Positions 48,663-57,150 of a stretch of DNA of 64,000 bases are shown here, in pieces. The stretch's first letter is position 1. Every line of letters starts with the position of its first letter. The stretch comes from Mycolicibacterium moriokaense (GTDB lineage: Bacteria > Actinomycetota > Actinomycetes > Mycobacteriales > Mycobacteriaceae). The stretch lies in contig NZ_QQBJ01000003.1 in NCBI RefSeq assembly GCF_003347205.1, forward strand, positions 1-64,000. Reading direction: 5' to 3'. A model generated the notes under the pieces. That model was not told the DNA's origin. It worked only from the letters and a program-made list of their open reading frames with translations, and did not search any database. Both the position numbers and the translations under genes were made by a program.

Positions 48663-48799
48663 TGGGCGACAACCACTACCGTCGCTACGTCGAGCATCGC
48701 CAGCGCATGCACCCCGGAGAGCCGATTGTGTCCGAACGCGAGTACTGGCGCATGCGCCACGACGCGACGGAGAACAACCCCAACCCCCGTTGCTGCTGA
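48608..48799 (+). CDS. YbdD/YjiX-family small protein, CstA partner
   Basis: A 63-aa protein: YWATLMGDNHYRRYVEHRQRMHPGEPIVSEREYWRMRHD is the DUF466 signature, ending in PRCC with two Cys. It overlaps cstA by 55 bp; in E. coli the analogous pair BtsT-YjiX are co-encoded, and YbdD/YjiX is needed for transport by its partner. So a cytosolic accessory subunit of CstA is likely. Confidence 0.9.
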   Translation: MGRVANVAHQIGWYWATLMGDNHYRRYVEHRQRMHPGEPIVSEREYWRMRHDATENNPNPRCC

Positions 48800-48933
48800 C
48801 TATCGCCGGTTTCCGCACAGCACGCGCTCACGCTCTACAGCGGATTGATAATCAGCACATAGCTCGCTCTTAAGGTCCGTTCCTACCGTCGGCTACAGGT
48901 CGGGGGCGTCTGTCGACGCGGAAAGGCCTGTTC

Positions 48934-49602
48934 ATGAAAGTCAATCAACTCATCGCCGGCGCGGCTGTTGGCTGCACGCTCGGCGTTGTCGGCATCGGCC
49001 TGGGCTCGGGCATCGCCAGTGCGGCACCGCCGTGCCCACCTGGTGTGCAGTGCAGCCCGGGCGGTGGCCCCGGCGGCGGTCCAGGCGGCCCACCCGGCGA
49101 CCGCGGTCCCGGCGGCCCCCCAGACCAAGGACCCGGTGGCCCGCCCGGTGGTTTCCCGGGTGGACCAGGCGGCCCCCCAGGCGATCGCGGACCCGGCGGC
49201 CCGCCAGATCAAGGGCCCGGTGGTCCGGGCTTCCCGGGTGGACCCGGCTTCCCCGGCGGGCCGGGCGGCCCAGGATTCCCCGGTGGCCCAGGCGGACCTC
49301 CTGGTGATCACGGCCCCGGCGGCCCACCGCCCGGTGGCCCAGGCGGCCCGTGGTTCCCAGGCGGGCCAGGCGGGCCAGGCGGACCTCGATTCCACGACGC
49401 TCCGTGGGGCCACGGCCCGGCGCCGTGGGGCTGGGGCGCTCCGCCGCCGGCGAGGTTCGGCGCGCCGCTGCCGCCTGCATGGGGACCCCCTCCACCTCCG
49501 GTGAACTACTGGGGATTCAACGAACAACCCGTGTGGGACCCCGGCTTCAACCAGTGGGGCTTCTGGTTCTTCGGTGTCTGGATTCCGCTGCTGGCCTTCT
49601 GA
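48934..49602 (+). CDS. Secreted collagen-like Gly/Pro-rich protein
   Basis: A 222-aa protein: signal peptide [26 protein letters not shown]...ASA (residues 1-30), then a ~125-residue region of [14 protein letters not shown] repeats (with GPxGxx triplet-like phases and no Lys), then a His/Trp-rich stretch ([15 protein letters not shown]) and a folded-looking tail [29 protein letters not shown] that recurs at the C-terminus of other mycobacterial Pro-rich secreted proteins. The reading is not a shadow: the signal peptide and tail are in frame. Function unknown; a cell-envelope or surface role is inferred. Starts 134 bp after the YbdD gene. Confidence 0.75.
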   Translation: MKVNQLIAGAAVGCTLGVVGIGLGSGIASAAPPCPPGVQCSPGGGPGGGPGGPPGDRGPGGPPDQGPGGPPGGFPGGPGGPPGDRGPGGPPDQGPGGPGFPGGPGFPGGPGGPGFPGGPGGPPGDHGPGGPPPGGPGGPWFPGGPGGPGGPRFHDAPWGHGPAPWGWGAPPPARFGAPLPPAWGPPPPPVNYWGFNEQPVWDPGFNQWGFWFFGVWIPLLAF

Positions 49603-49621
49603 TCGTCAGCGGATGATGCGA

Positions 49622-49654
49622 GACGACCGCCTCGGAGGTTTCGGGGCGGTCGTC
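49622..49654. terminator. Bidirectional hairpin between collagen-like gene and P450 gene
   Basis: GACGACCGCC (49622-49631) and GGCGGTCGTC (49645-49654): a perfect 10-bp stem with a 13-nt loop in the 56-bp convergent gap. Confidence 0.65.
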
Positions 49655-49658
49655 GACG

Positions 49659-50894
49659 TCAGCGCAGCGAGTAGCGAATCGGCAGGTGCTTGAGCCCGCC
49701 GACGAACGTCGTCGCCACGTGCTGCGGCTCGCCGGCCGATTCGACGGACTCCAGCCGTGGCAGTAGCTCCGAGAAGAAGCTGTTGACCTCCATGCGGGCC
49801 AATGCGGCACCGAGGCAGAAGTGCACGCCGTAACCGAAGGCTATGTGCCTGTTGGGATCCCGTGCGACGTCGAAGCGGAATGGGTCGTCGAAGACGTCTT
49901 CGTCGCGGTTGCCTGAAACGTAGGACAGCAGAACCGAGTCCCCCGCGGCGATCGGCACACCGCGAATCGAGGTGTCTTCGGTCGCGGTCCGCATGAACGC
50001 CTTGACGGGCGTGACCCAGCGGATCATCTCTTCGGTGGCCGATGGCATCAGGCCGAGATCCGCGCTGAGACTTCGGCGCTGGTCCGGATTGTCGATCAAC
50101 GCCTGCATGCCGCCCGAGATGGTCGCGCTGGTGGTGTCGTGGCCCGCGGCGGCGATGATCGCGTAGTAGGACATGGTGTCGATATCGGACAGCGGCTCGC
50201 CGTCGATCTTCGCGTTGGCGATCGCCGAAGCCAGGTCTTCGGTTGGGTTTTCCCGTCGCGAGGCGGTCAGCGCGGTGAAGTACTCGAACATCTCCAGTAG
50301 CGCCGACATCTGATCCTCGCCGTCAGCGCCGCGCTTGAACTCGTCGTCATCGCTGCCGAACAACTCCTGGGTCAGCTTGAGCATCAGCGAGAAGTCCGAC
50401 TCGGGCACGCCGAGCAGCGACATGATCATGTACAGCGGGTAGTTCACGGCGACCTGTTGAACGAAGTCGCACTCGGTGCCGATCGCGGCCATCTTGTCGA
50501 CATAGACCTTGGCGAGCTCATCGGCGCGATTCTTCAGCGCCCGCATGGCCTTTGGCCGAAACCAATCGGCGCCGATGGCCCGCACATCCCGATGCTGCGG
50601 ATCGTCCATGTGAATCAACGTGCGGACGCCGACGGCGGCCTGCCGCTCGTCGTTCTCGGCGGTGACCAGGACCGGTCTGGGATAGTTGGCGAACACGTCG
50701 TTTGCGCGCTCGATCTCCATGATGTCGGCGTGCTTGGTGATCGCCCAGAACGGCTCGTAGGCCGCCACCTCGACCCAGGACACCGGAGCTGCCGCGCGCA
50801 GATGTGTCAGCGCGGCATGCAATTTCGGCTCATCGGCGTAAGCCTTCGGGGTGGCGAAGACGTTGGCGGCTTCGTCCATGATCGGCGTGCTCAT
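49659..50894 (-). CDS. Cytochrome P450 (soluble, bacterial type)
   Basis: A 411-aa P450: heme motif IAFGYGVHFCLGAALARMEV, I-helix AAAGHDTTSATISGG, ExxR as EEMIRWVTP. No membrane anchor. It overlaps the LLM flavoprotein start by 4 bp (ATGA), the first of many overlaps in this cluster. The subfamily cannot be fixed by eye; CYP125/142-type steroid P450s are relatives. Confidence 0.9.
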   Translation of the reverse strand: MSTPIMDEAANVFATPKAYADEPKLHAALTHLRAAAPVSWVEVAAYEPFWAITKHADIMEIERANDVFANYPRPVLVTAENDERQAAVGVRTLIHMDDPQHRDVRAIGADWFRPKAMRALKNRADELAKVYVDKMAAIGTECDFVQQVAVNYPLYMIMSLLGVPESDFSLMLKLTQELFGSDDDEFKRGADGEDQMSALLEMFEYFTALTASRRENPTEDLASAIANAKIDGEPLSDIDTMSYYAIIAAAGHDTTSATISGGMQALIDNPDQRRSLSADLGLMPSATEEMIRWVTPVKAFMRTATEDTSIRGVPIAAGDSVLLSYVSGNRDEDVFDDPFRFDVARDPNRHIAFGYGVHFCLGAALARMEVNSFFSELLPRLESVESAGEPQHVATTFVGGLKHLPIRYSLR

Positions 50895-51922
50895 GTGCCG
50901 CTCCTCATCTCGCGCAGCAGGGCGGCGACCGCGGCGTCGTCGACCGAGGGTGGAAAGCCCACCAGGACTCGGTCGATCACGCCGTCGCAGCGGTCACGAA
51001 CCGCGCGGGCGACGTCGCTCAAAGGTGCCACCACCGCGAACTCGTTCAGGATCTCGTCGTCGATCAGTGAGCCCATCGCATCCCATTGGCCCTCTTTCGA
51101 CATCCGGTGCAGGTCGGTCTGCAGATCTCCCCAACCGTGCAGTTCGAGCACCTTGCGATACGCGGGAGTCGAGGCGTAGAACGCGATCTGTTTGCGCGTG
51201 CCCACCGCGTTCGCCGCTAATTCCGCGTCGTCGCTGCCGGTCACCACGAACAGCGGACAGGACAGCTCGAACTCGCTGCGCTTTCGCCCGGAGCGCTCCA
51301 TGCCGCGCAGCAGCGCGGGCGTCGTCACCTCTTCGAAGTAGCGCTTCGTGGTGAACGCGTGGGCGAGCAGGCCGTCGGCGACCTCGCCGCACATCTCCGT
51401 CATCGCCTCGCCGACCGCCGCGACGAACACCTTCGGGAACCCGTGCGCCAGCGGTTCGGGCGTGAACATCGGCGTCATCAGCTTGTGGGTGTAGAAGTCC
51501 CCTTCGAACGCCAGCCTCGCGTCGGTCTGCCAGCACGACCAGATCTCGCGCAGCGCGAGCACGAACTCCCGCATCCGTGCCACGGGCTTGCTCCACGGCA
51601 TGCTGAACCGGTTCTCGATGTGCGGCTTGATCTGTGAGCCGAGCCCCAGCATGAAGCGGCCCTGCGAGTAGGCCTGCAGATCCCAGCCGATGTTGGCGAC
51701 GGTCATCGGGTTGCGCGCGAACGCCACGGCGATGCTCGTGCCGAGTTCGATGGTTTCGGTGTGCTCCGCGGCCAACACCAGTGGAAGGAAAGGGTCGTGG
51801 TTGATCTCGGCGGTCCAGCAGCAGTCGTAGCCGCGTCGCTCCAGCGCAGACGCCGCGCCTGCGACGTCGGCGAGTTGGCTGGAGACGGCGCCATCCACCT
51901 TGAGACCGCCGCGGTCGCCCAT
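50891..51922 (-). CDS. LLM-class (likely F420-dependent) oxidoreductase
   Basis: A 343-aa luciferase-like TIM barrel: DGAVSSQLADVAGAASALERRGYDCCWTAEINHDPFLPL, TIELGTSIAVAFARNPMTVANIGWDLQAYSQGRFMLGLGSQIKPHIENRF, then FVAAVGEAMTEMCGEVADGLL. This matches the group of mycobacterial F420-linked flavoproteins (TIGR03617-like). ATG 51922 was chosen over 51946. Transcribed with the P450 and opposed to the carboxyltransferase gene. Confidence 0.87.
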   Translation of the reverse strand: MGDRGGLKVDGAVSSQLADVAGAASALERRGYDCCWTAEINHDPFLPLVLAAEHTETIELGTSIAVAFARNPMTVANIGWDLQAYSQGRFMLGLGSQIKPHIENRFSMPWSKPVARMREFVLALREIWSCWQTDARLAFEGDFYTHKLMTPMFTPEPLAHGFPKVFVAAVGEAMTEMCGEVADGLLAHAFTTKRYFEEVTTPALLRGMERSGRKRSEFELSCPLFVVTGSDDAELAANAVGTRKQIAFYASTPAYRKVLELHGWGDLQTDLHRMSKEGQWDAMGSLIDDEILNEFAVVAPLSDVARAVRDRCDGVIDRVLVGFPPSVDDAAVAALLREMRSGT

Positions 51923-51934
51923 ACACGTGGACGC

Positions 51935-51953
51935 TACAGTAAGCAATTCAGTA
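51935..51953. promoter_or_regulatory. Variant of the TACTGTAA-N3-TTACAGTA operator (site A)
   Basis: On the minus strand this reads TACTGAAT-TGC-TTACTGTA, 13 of 16 arm positions matching site C (63539-63557). It lies 13 bp before the LLM start and 55 bp before the carboxyltransferase start, so it could control both directions. Confidence 0.5.
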
Positions 51954-52008
51954 TGGTCAACGTGAGCACGCCGGTGCGACGATCGCCTTCTGACGACGGG
52001 AATTGCAC

Positions 52009-53505
52009 ATGACGAATGAGCAGGGCTGGCAGGAAACGCTCGAGGATCTCGATCTTCGGCGGCAGCGTTCGCGGTCGATGGGCGGCGACGAGCGGCTCGC
52101 CAAACACCGCGGCAAGGGCAAGCTCGACGCCAGGGCCCGGCTCGAGCACCTGCTGGACAAGGGCACGTTCCGCGAGTTCGGCACGCTCGTCGGCGGTGAC
52201 ATCGCGGCCGACGGCATCGTGGCCGGCTCAGGGGTGATCGACGGGTCGCCGGTGATGGTCGGCGCCGAGGACTTCACCACCCTGGCGGGCAGCATCGGCC
52301 CGGGCGGCAACGCCAAGCGCTACCGGCTCGCCGAGTTGGCGTTGCGCGACAAGGTTCCGCTGGTGATGCTTCTCGAGGGCGCCGGATTCCGGCCCAGCGG
52401 AGAGCATTACGGCCGCACCCCCACCGATCTGCTGGCCCAGGCGCAGTGCTCGGGCAAGGTGCCGACGGTGGCCGGACTGCTCGGGCCGTCGGCCGGGCAC
52501 GGCGCGCTCGTCGCCCCGGTGTGCGACTTCACCATCATGAGCCGCCAGGGCGCGATCTTCACCGCGGGCCCACCTGTGGTCAAAGAGTCGACGGGTGAAG
52601 AGATTTCGAAGGAGGACCTGGGCGGTCCCGGTGTCGCGCTGGCCAGCGGGGTGATCCACAACCTCGCCGAGGACGACGAAGCGGTGCTCGACGACATCCG
52701 TCGCTACCTGTCCTACTTCCCGCCGAGCGCGTGGTCGTACCCGTCGTCGCTGCCCGCCGACGAGACCAGCGAACCGCGCCCGACGCCCGAGCTTCTCGAC
52801 ATCGTGCCGCGCACCAACCGCCGGGTGTACGACATGCGCACCGTGCTCGACGTGGTCTTCGACCGGCAGGACTGGTTCGAGGTGCAGCCGAAGTTCGGCC
52901 CCGCGATCATCTGCGCGCTGGCACACCTCGGCGGCCACCCGGTCGCCGTCGTCGCCAACCAGCCAAAGGTGCTCGCGGGATCCATCGACGCCGATGCCGC
53001 CGACAAGGCAGCGCATTTCATCACGGTCGCCGACTCTTTCCACCTGCCGATCGTGTTCCTGGCCGACAACCCGGGAATGCTGCCCGGCAGCCGGTCGGAG
53101 AAGAGCGGCGTGCTGCGCAGCGGCGCGCGGATGTTCGCCGCGCAGACGGCCGCGACCACGATCAAGTTGCACGTCACGCTGCGCAAGGCATACGGGTTTG
53201 GGTCGATGGTGATGTCGCTGTTGGGTTTTGACAATCAGAGCGCGACGTTCGCCTATCCCGGCGCGACGATGGGGGCGATGAGCGCGGCCGCACTCAGCCG
53301 CGCGTCACACGCCACCGAGGACATCGAGTCCAAGCTGCGCAAGGCGGAGGTGGAGGCGTCGTTCCGCTCCGCAGGCCATCTCGGCTTCGACGACCTCATC
53401 CATCCGGAGGAGACGCGCGACGCCCTGCTCTCGGCGCTGCAGCGCGCGATCTACAGCAGGCAGGCGGCCGCAGAACCGGTGAGCCGCACCGTCATCACGC
53501 CCTGA
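52009..53505 (+). CDS. Acyl-CoA carboxylase carboxyltransferase (beta) subunit
   Basis: A 498-aa carboxyltransferase of the AccD/PccB type: GKLDARARLEHLLDKGTFREFG, GAGFRPSGEHYGRTPTDLLAQAQC, FTAGPPVVKESTGEEI, PVAVVANQPKVLAGSIDADAADKAAHFI, VFLADNPGMLPGSRSEKSG, GFDNQSATFAYPGATMGAMS (second oxyanion region). It transfers CO2 from carboxybiotin to an acyl-CoA. No biotin-carrier or carboxylase gene adjoins it, so it must use partners encoded elsewhere. ATG 52009. Confidence 0.88.
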   Translation: MTNEQGWQETLEDLDLRRQRSRSMGGDERLAKHRGKGKLDARARLEHLLDKGTFREFGTLVGGDIAADGIVAGSGVIDGSPVMVGAEDFTTLAGSIGPGGNAKRYRLAELALRDKVPLVMLLEGAGFRPSGEHYGRTPTDLLAQAQCSGKVPTVAGLLGPSAGHGALVAPVCDFTIMSRQGAIFTAGPPVVKESTGEEISKEDLGGPGVALASGVIHNLAEDDEAVLDDIRRYLSYFPPSAWSYPSSLPADETSEPRPTPELLDIVPRTNRRVYDMRTVLDVVFDRQDWFEVQPKFGPAIICALAHLGGHPVAVVANQPKVLAGSIDADAADKAAHFITVADSFHLPIVFLADNPGMLPGSRSEKSGVLRSGARMFAAQTAATTIKLHVTLRKAYGFGSMVMSLLGFDNQSATFAYPGATMGAMSAAALSRASHATEDIESKLRKAEVEASFRSAGHLGFDDLIHPEETRDALLSALQRAIYSRQAAAEPVSRTVITP

Positions 53506-53513
53506 CTTTCCTG

Positions 53514-53575
53514 CGCGAGCAGACGCAAAGTCGCACATTCTGGCCGCGAATCGTGCGAGTTAGCGTCTGCTCGCG
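53514..53575. repeat. 62-bp palindromic hairpin element at the 3' end of the LLM gene
   Basis: CGCGAGCAGACGC (53514-53526) pairs with GCGTCTGCTCGCG (53563-53575); inner arms TCGCAC (53531-53536) and GTGCGA (53553-53558) continue the dyad. The right arm encodes the last residues and stop of the convergent LLM gene. This GCGAGCAGACGC-type palindrome recurs between genes of mycobacteria (from memory), so it may be a REP-like repeat used as a terminator. Confidence 0.75.
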
Positions 53576-54621
53576 AGAGTGTCTGTCGCGCGGTAGGCGT
53601 CGACGACCGGCGCCAGTTCGTCGGGCGAGGCGCCGTGCATGATCAGCGCGTCGGCGCCGTAGTCGAACTCCTTGCGGATGCGCTCGACGCACTGCTGCGA
53701 CGAGCCTGTGGCGGCCGGCTCCAGCCACTCGTCGGGAATCAACGTCGCGATGTGTTCGATCTGCTCGGCCGTGGCCTTGTGGTCGATCCCACCGGGTATC
53801 GACGTGACCATGGAGTCCTCCCGGAAGCGTTGCAGCACTGCCGGATCCCAGCCGTTGGTGTTCACCAGCAGATCCCCGTACCCCTGCAGATAGGTGGCCA
53901 GGCGGGCGACGGTCTTCTTCAGCCGCAACTCCTCGGGCAGGTGGTCGCCGACCGTCGCGAAGCACGACCACACCCGCACGCTGTCGGGATCACGGCCCGC
54001 CTTCTCGGCGGCGTCCTTCACCGTCTTGACACACCGCTGCAAGGTCTCCGGCGTGAAGTAGGTGTGCAGGATGACGTCGTCGAAAGCGCGCCCGCCGAGC
54101 GCCAGGGTCTTGGGACCGAAGGCCACCAGCGCCAGCCTGATGTCCTCCTTGAAGTCGGGGTCGAGGAACAGCACCTGGTACTTACCGATCGGCCCGTCAT
54201 GGTTGAAGATGACCTCGCCGTTCCACAGCCGACGCATCACCTGCGCGAAGTCCTCCAGTTGGACCGTCGTCACCGACGGGATGCCGAACGCGGCGTACAT
54301 CGCCGCGACGCCGCGGCCGAGTCCGAGCGTGAAGCGGCCGCCGGACAGGCGGTGCATCGTGGTCGCCCACGAGCCGGTGATCAACGGATGGCGGGTGTTG
54401 TGGTTGGTCGCCGCGGTGGCGATCTGCATCCGCTCGGTGACCGCACATGCCGCGCCGACGAGCGAGGACGCCTCCTTGACGTTCCACCGCTCGGAGATGA
54501 ACGCCGTGCCGAAGCCCATCTGCTCGCCGCGGCGCGCCTCGCCGGTCAGTACGGCCGGCCCCTCTCCGCCTGCGCCGGCCAGCAGGTAGTAGCCGAGTTC
54601 GTCGAGTACGCGTTCTTTCAC
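53560..54621 (-). CDS. LLM-class F420-dependent oxidoreductase
   Basis: A 353-aa luciferase-like protein: ELGYYLLAGAGGEGPAVLTGEARRGEQMGFGTAFISERWNVKEASSL, TMHRLSGGRFTLGLGRGVAAMYAAFG, FGPKTLALGGRAFDDVILHTYFTPET. Resembles the TIGR03857-type F420 family. The start GTG 54621 overlaps the preceding TGA (GTGA). The C-terminal ASRR is contributed by the palindromic repeat. Operon with SnoaL, kinase-fold, hydrolase and BVMO genes. Confidence 0.87.
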   Translation of the reverse strand: MKERVLDELGYYLLAGAGGEGPAVLTGEARRGEQMGFGTAFISERWNVKEASSLVGAACAVTERMQIATAATNHNTRHPLITGSWATTMHRLSGGRFTLGLGRGVAAMYAAFGIPSVTTVQLEDFAQVMRRLWNGEVIFNHDGPIGKYQVLFLDPDFKEDIRLALVAFGPKTLALGGRAFDDVILHTYFTPETLQRCVKTVKDAAEKAGRDPDSVRVWSCFATVGDHLPEELRLKKTVARLATYLQGYGDLLVNTNGWDPAVLQRFREDSMVTSIPGGIDHKATAEQIEHIATLIPDEWLEPAATGSSQQCVERIRKEFDYGADALIMHGASPDELAPVVDAYRATDTLASRR

Positions 54622-54992
54622 TGCCAGATCCCTTGCTTGTAGCCGCAATTCCACACTTCGGTGATCCTTCCGTCGACGACACGGAAGATCTCCATGCTGC
54701 CGATGTCGGTCTTGGTCCCGTCCTTGAGCTCCATCGGTGACTGGTAGACGATCGCCACGTGCTGACCGTCGTCACCCGCGACGACGAGGTTCAGATCGAA
54801 CCGGATGGTGTTGAACATCTCCCAGTGGTCCACGATGCGCCGCACGGCCTGCTCGTGGGTCAGGGTGACCGCCTCCCCGACATCGTGGCGGATCACGGTG
54901 TCCCCCATCAACTCCTCGGCGAGGTCGAAGTCGCGCTCGTTCCACACCACCAAGTTGTACAGCTCCACCACTTCGCGGGCCGTTCGGGTCAT
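54618..54992 (-). CDS. SnoaL-like/NTF2-fold protein
   Basis: A 124-aa protein with the NTF2 cone pattern: REVVELYNLVVWNERDFDLAEELMGDTVIRHDVGE, LTHEQAVRRIVDHWEMFNTIRFDLNLVVAGDDGQHVAIVYQSPME, DIGSMEIFRVVDGRITEVWNCGYKQG. Such proteins act as isomerases, hydratases or ligand-binding folds, often in polyketide or steroid paths. Overlaps neighbours at both ends by 4 bp. Confidence 0.85.
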   Translation of the reverse strand: MTRTAREVVELYNLVVWNERDFDLAEELMGDTVIRHDVGEAVTLTHEQAVRRIVDHWEMFNTIRFDLNLVVAGDDGQHVAIVYQSPMELKDGTKTDIGSMEIFRVVDGRITEVWNCGYKQGIWQ

Positions 54993-56044
54993 GCGAACAC
55001 CTCCAGCGCGTCGATCTCGTCGATGGCCGCCACGGCACGGTCGGTGAGGGTCAGGCAGAGCGCGCGCGAGCGTTCCGGCATGGCGTCCCAGCCGATCAAC
55101 GTGATGACCGGCAGGACAATGAGATAGGCGACGGCGAACCGGTAGTGCCGCCACGCCTCCTCGAAGGAGTAGTCCTCGACTCCGTGGGTGGCCAACTGGG
55201 TGAGGTACTCGCGGACGAGCGCCTTGTCGTGGCCCTGCCGCACCTCGGTCGGCAATCCCTGGCTGACCAGATAGGCGACGTCAGCCGCGCCCGCACCCAG
55301 GGACGCGAACTGGAAGTCGACCACCTTCAGTCGGTCGCCGTCGAAGAACATGTTGTCGGCCCGAATGTCGCCGTGCAGCAGCATCGAGCGCTCCACCAGC
55401 GCGCGCAGCGAAGCGTCGGCGTATCGACTGAACGCCTCCGAAAACCCGCTGAGCGCCGCCGGAAGCGGCTGCGTCGAGTGCTCGAGATAGATCTGCCACC
55501 CCGGGCCGAACGCCGGCACCAGCAGCTCGCGGCCGACCGGCGTGTCCAGGCTCGGAAAGCCTTCGAGCGCAGCGGCGTTCGAGGTGTCGGTCGACCAGGC
55601 ATGCAGGCCCGCGAGCGCATCGATGCAGAGCTTTGCGCGGTGCATGGACAGACCGGCCAGGTGGTCGGCATTCTCCCAGGCCTGCAAGTCCTCCAACAGA
55701 AGCACGAAATCGGCCGTGCCCTCGACCATCTGCGCGGTGTACACCCGCGGCGTCAGCATCGGCGCACGACCGGCGACGTCTCGGTAGAAGGCCAACTCGC
55801 GGCGGTAGCCGCCGAGCAACTCCATCGCACCCCGCGCTTCGGACTGCGCAGGCAGCTTGGCGATCAACGTAGGCGGAACACCGTCGCCGATCAGGTGCAA
55901 GCGGTAGAGCAGCGACGAGAACCCGCTGTCCTGCGCGATCCGTTCGGCTCTGACCTCGGCGACCGTCGCCCCGAGCGTTTCAGTGAGCCACTGCGGCGTC
56001 AGAGCGTCGATCGTGGACGGCACTCTCGCGGTGGAGGACGTCAT
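54989..56044 (-). CDS. Phosphotransferase-fold protein (ecdysteroid-kinase/APH-like)
   Basis: A 351-aa kinase-fold protein: SGFSSLLYRLHLIG, LIAKLPAQSEARG, Brenner motif LLHGDIRADNMFF, KVVDFQFASLGAGAADVAYLV. EcKinase-like members phosphorylate hydroxyl groups of steroids or small molecules. Start ATG 56044 (MTSSTARVPST). Overlaps hydrolase stop by 4 bp. Confidence 0.87.
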   Translation of the reverse strand: MTSSTARVPSTIDALTPQWLTETLGATVAEVRAERIAQDSGFSSLLYRLHLIGDGVPPTLIAKLPAQSEARGAMELLGGYRRELAFYRDVAGRAPMLTPRVYTAQMVEGTADFVLLLEDLQAWENADHLAGLSMHRAKLCIDALAGLHAWSTDTSNAAALEGFPSLDTPVGRELLVPAFGPGWQIYLEHSTQPLPAALSGFSEAFSRYADASLRALVERSMLLHGDIRADNMFFDGDRLKVVDFQFASLGAGAADVAYLVSQGLPTEVRQGHDKALVREYLTQLATHGVEDYSFEEAWRHYRFAVAYLIVLPVITLIGWDAMPERSRALCLTLTDRAVAAIDEIDALEVFA

Positions 56045-57150
56045 CTGCCGCCCGCCATCGTAGCGAGAAACCTCTCCGAGGCGCGCTGAACCCCGCCGGC
56101 GAACAGGTGGCCGACATGACTTCCTTTGTGCCAGAACAGCTCTCCGCCCCACCGCTGGTGCAGTTGTTGCGCGGGTTCACGCATCGCCATCCGGTCGTGC
56201 CAGGCGCCCACGACGAGGCGGTGCTGCCGCGGCGCAGTGGGCTCGACCGCTGCGTGATCGACAGCGGACGCGATGGCCGCCGCGGTGTCCGACCCCAGCA
56301 GCGCGATCGTCTCGTCCACCGACGGTCCCCACCGGCCGAGGTGCTGGGCGATCATCGCGTTCAACCCGAGGATCGGCGTGTAGACCGCCACCCCGTCGAC
56401 GTCCTCGAAGTGCGAAACCAGCGCCGCGACAGGGCTTCCCAGGGAGACGCCGGACACCGCCATCACGTCGGCCTGTGGTCGCAGCCACTGCACGAGGGCG
56501 CGGACCTCGGAGACGGCCCGCATCATGCCCGCAACATTGGTCAGCGGATCCATGTTCGGGTACGGCGGCCACGCGCTGCGGCGCGCCCCGTGACCCGGCT
56601 GGATGGGCAGTGCGATGTTGAAGCCGATCTCGTCGCGGATGCGCCGGGCCCGCGAGAACAGCAGGTCGATCGGCTGCCCCTGGCCGGCGCCGTGCACCCA
56701 CACCAGCCACGGCCTGGTGTCGTCTCCGGTTCGGCACAGGTGTGCCACGGCGGTCGCGGGCCCGCCCAGTCCCGCGGCGGCCAGCGACGCCGGAAGCACC
56801 GGTTCGTGTTCGTATGTCAGCTTCTCGTAGGTCAACCGGCCCAGCCTGCGGCGCTGAAGTGACGCCACTTTCAACGGCTCCGGGGCGACATGCGCGCGCT
56901 GCACGCCCAGCGCCGCCAGCTCCTGCGCGGCGGCCTCGCATGAGGCAACCGTGCGCTCCAATTTCGGCGGCGGCGCCGTCAACGTCATCCCCGACAGCGC
57001 GAGCTCATCGAGCACCACCTCGCCCAGCGCTCGAGCGCCGTTGGGTGACAACGGGTCCCAGTCGCCCGAGCTTCTCAGCGCGGCGTGCGCGCGCGGCAGC
57101 ACGCCTGCGAAGTCGCGGCCGATGCGATACGCGCGCTCCGAGGTCTTCAT
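56041..57150 (-). CDS. Alpha/beta-hydrolase-fold protein
   Basis: A 369-aa protein: an N-terminal helical part, then the hydrolase core with LVWVHGAGQGQPIDLLF (oxyanion-hole type), ALPIQPGHGARRSAWPPYP, nucleophile elbow GVSLGS (VSGVSLGSPVAALVSHF), a late Asp in RLVVGAWHDRMAM and His in GSHVGHLF. Likely an esterase, lipase or C-C hydrolase; exact reaction unknown. It is joined to the BVMO gene by a TGATG overlap. Confidence 0.8.
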   Translation of the reverse strand: MKTSERAYRIGRDFAGVLPRAHAALRSSGDWDPLSPNGARALGEVVLDELALSGMTLTAPPPKLERTVASCEAAAQELAALGVQRAHVAPEPLKVASLQRRRLGRLTYEKLTYEHEPVLPASLAAAGLGGPATAVAHLCRTGDDTRPWLVWVHGAGQGQPIDLLFSRARRIRDEIGFNIALPIQPGHGARRSAWPPYPNMDPLTNVAGMMRAVSEVRALVQWLRPQADVMAVSGVSLGSPVAALVSHFEDVDGVAVYTPILGLNAMIAQHLGRWGPSVDETIALLGSDTAAAIASAVDHAAVEPTAPRQHRLVVGAWHDRMAMREPAQQLHQRWGGELFWHKGSHVGHLFAGGVQRASERFLATMAGGR

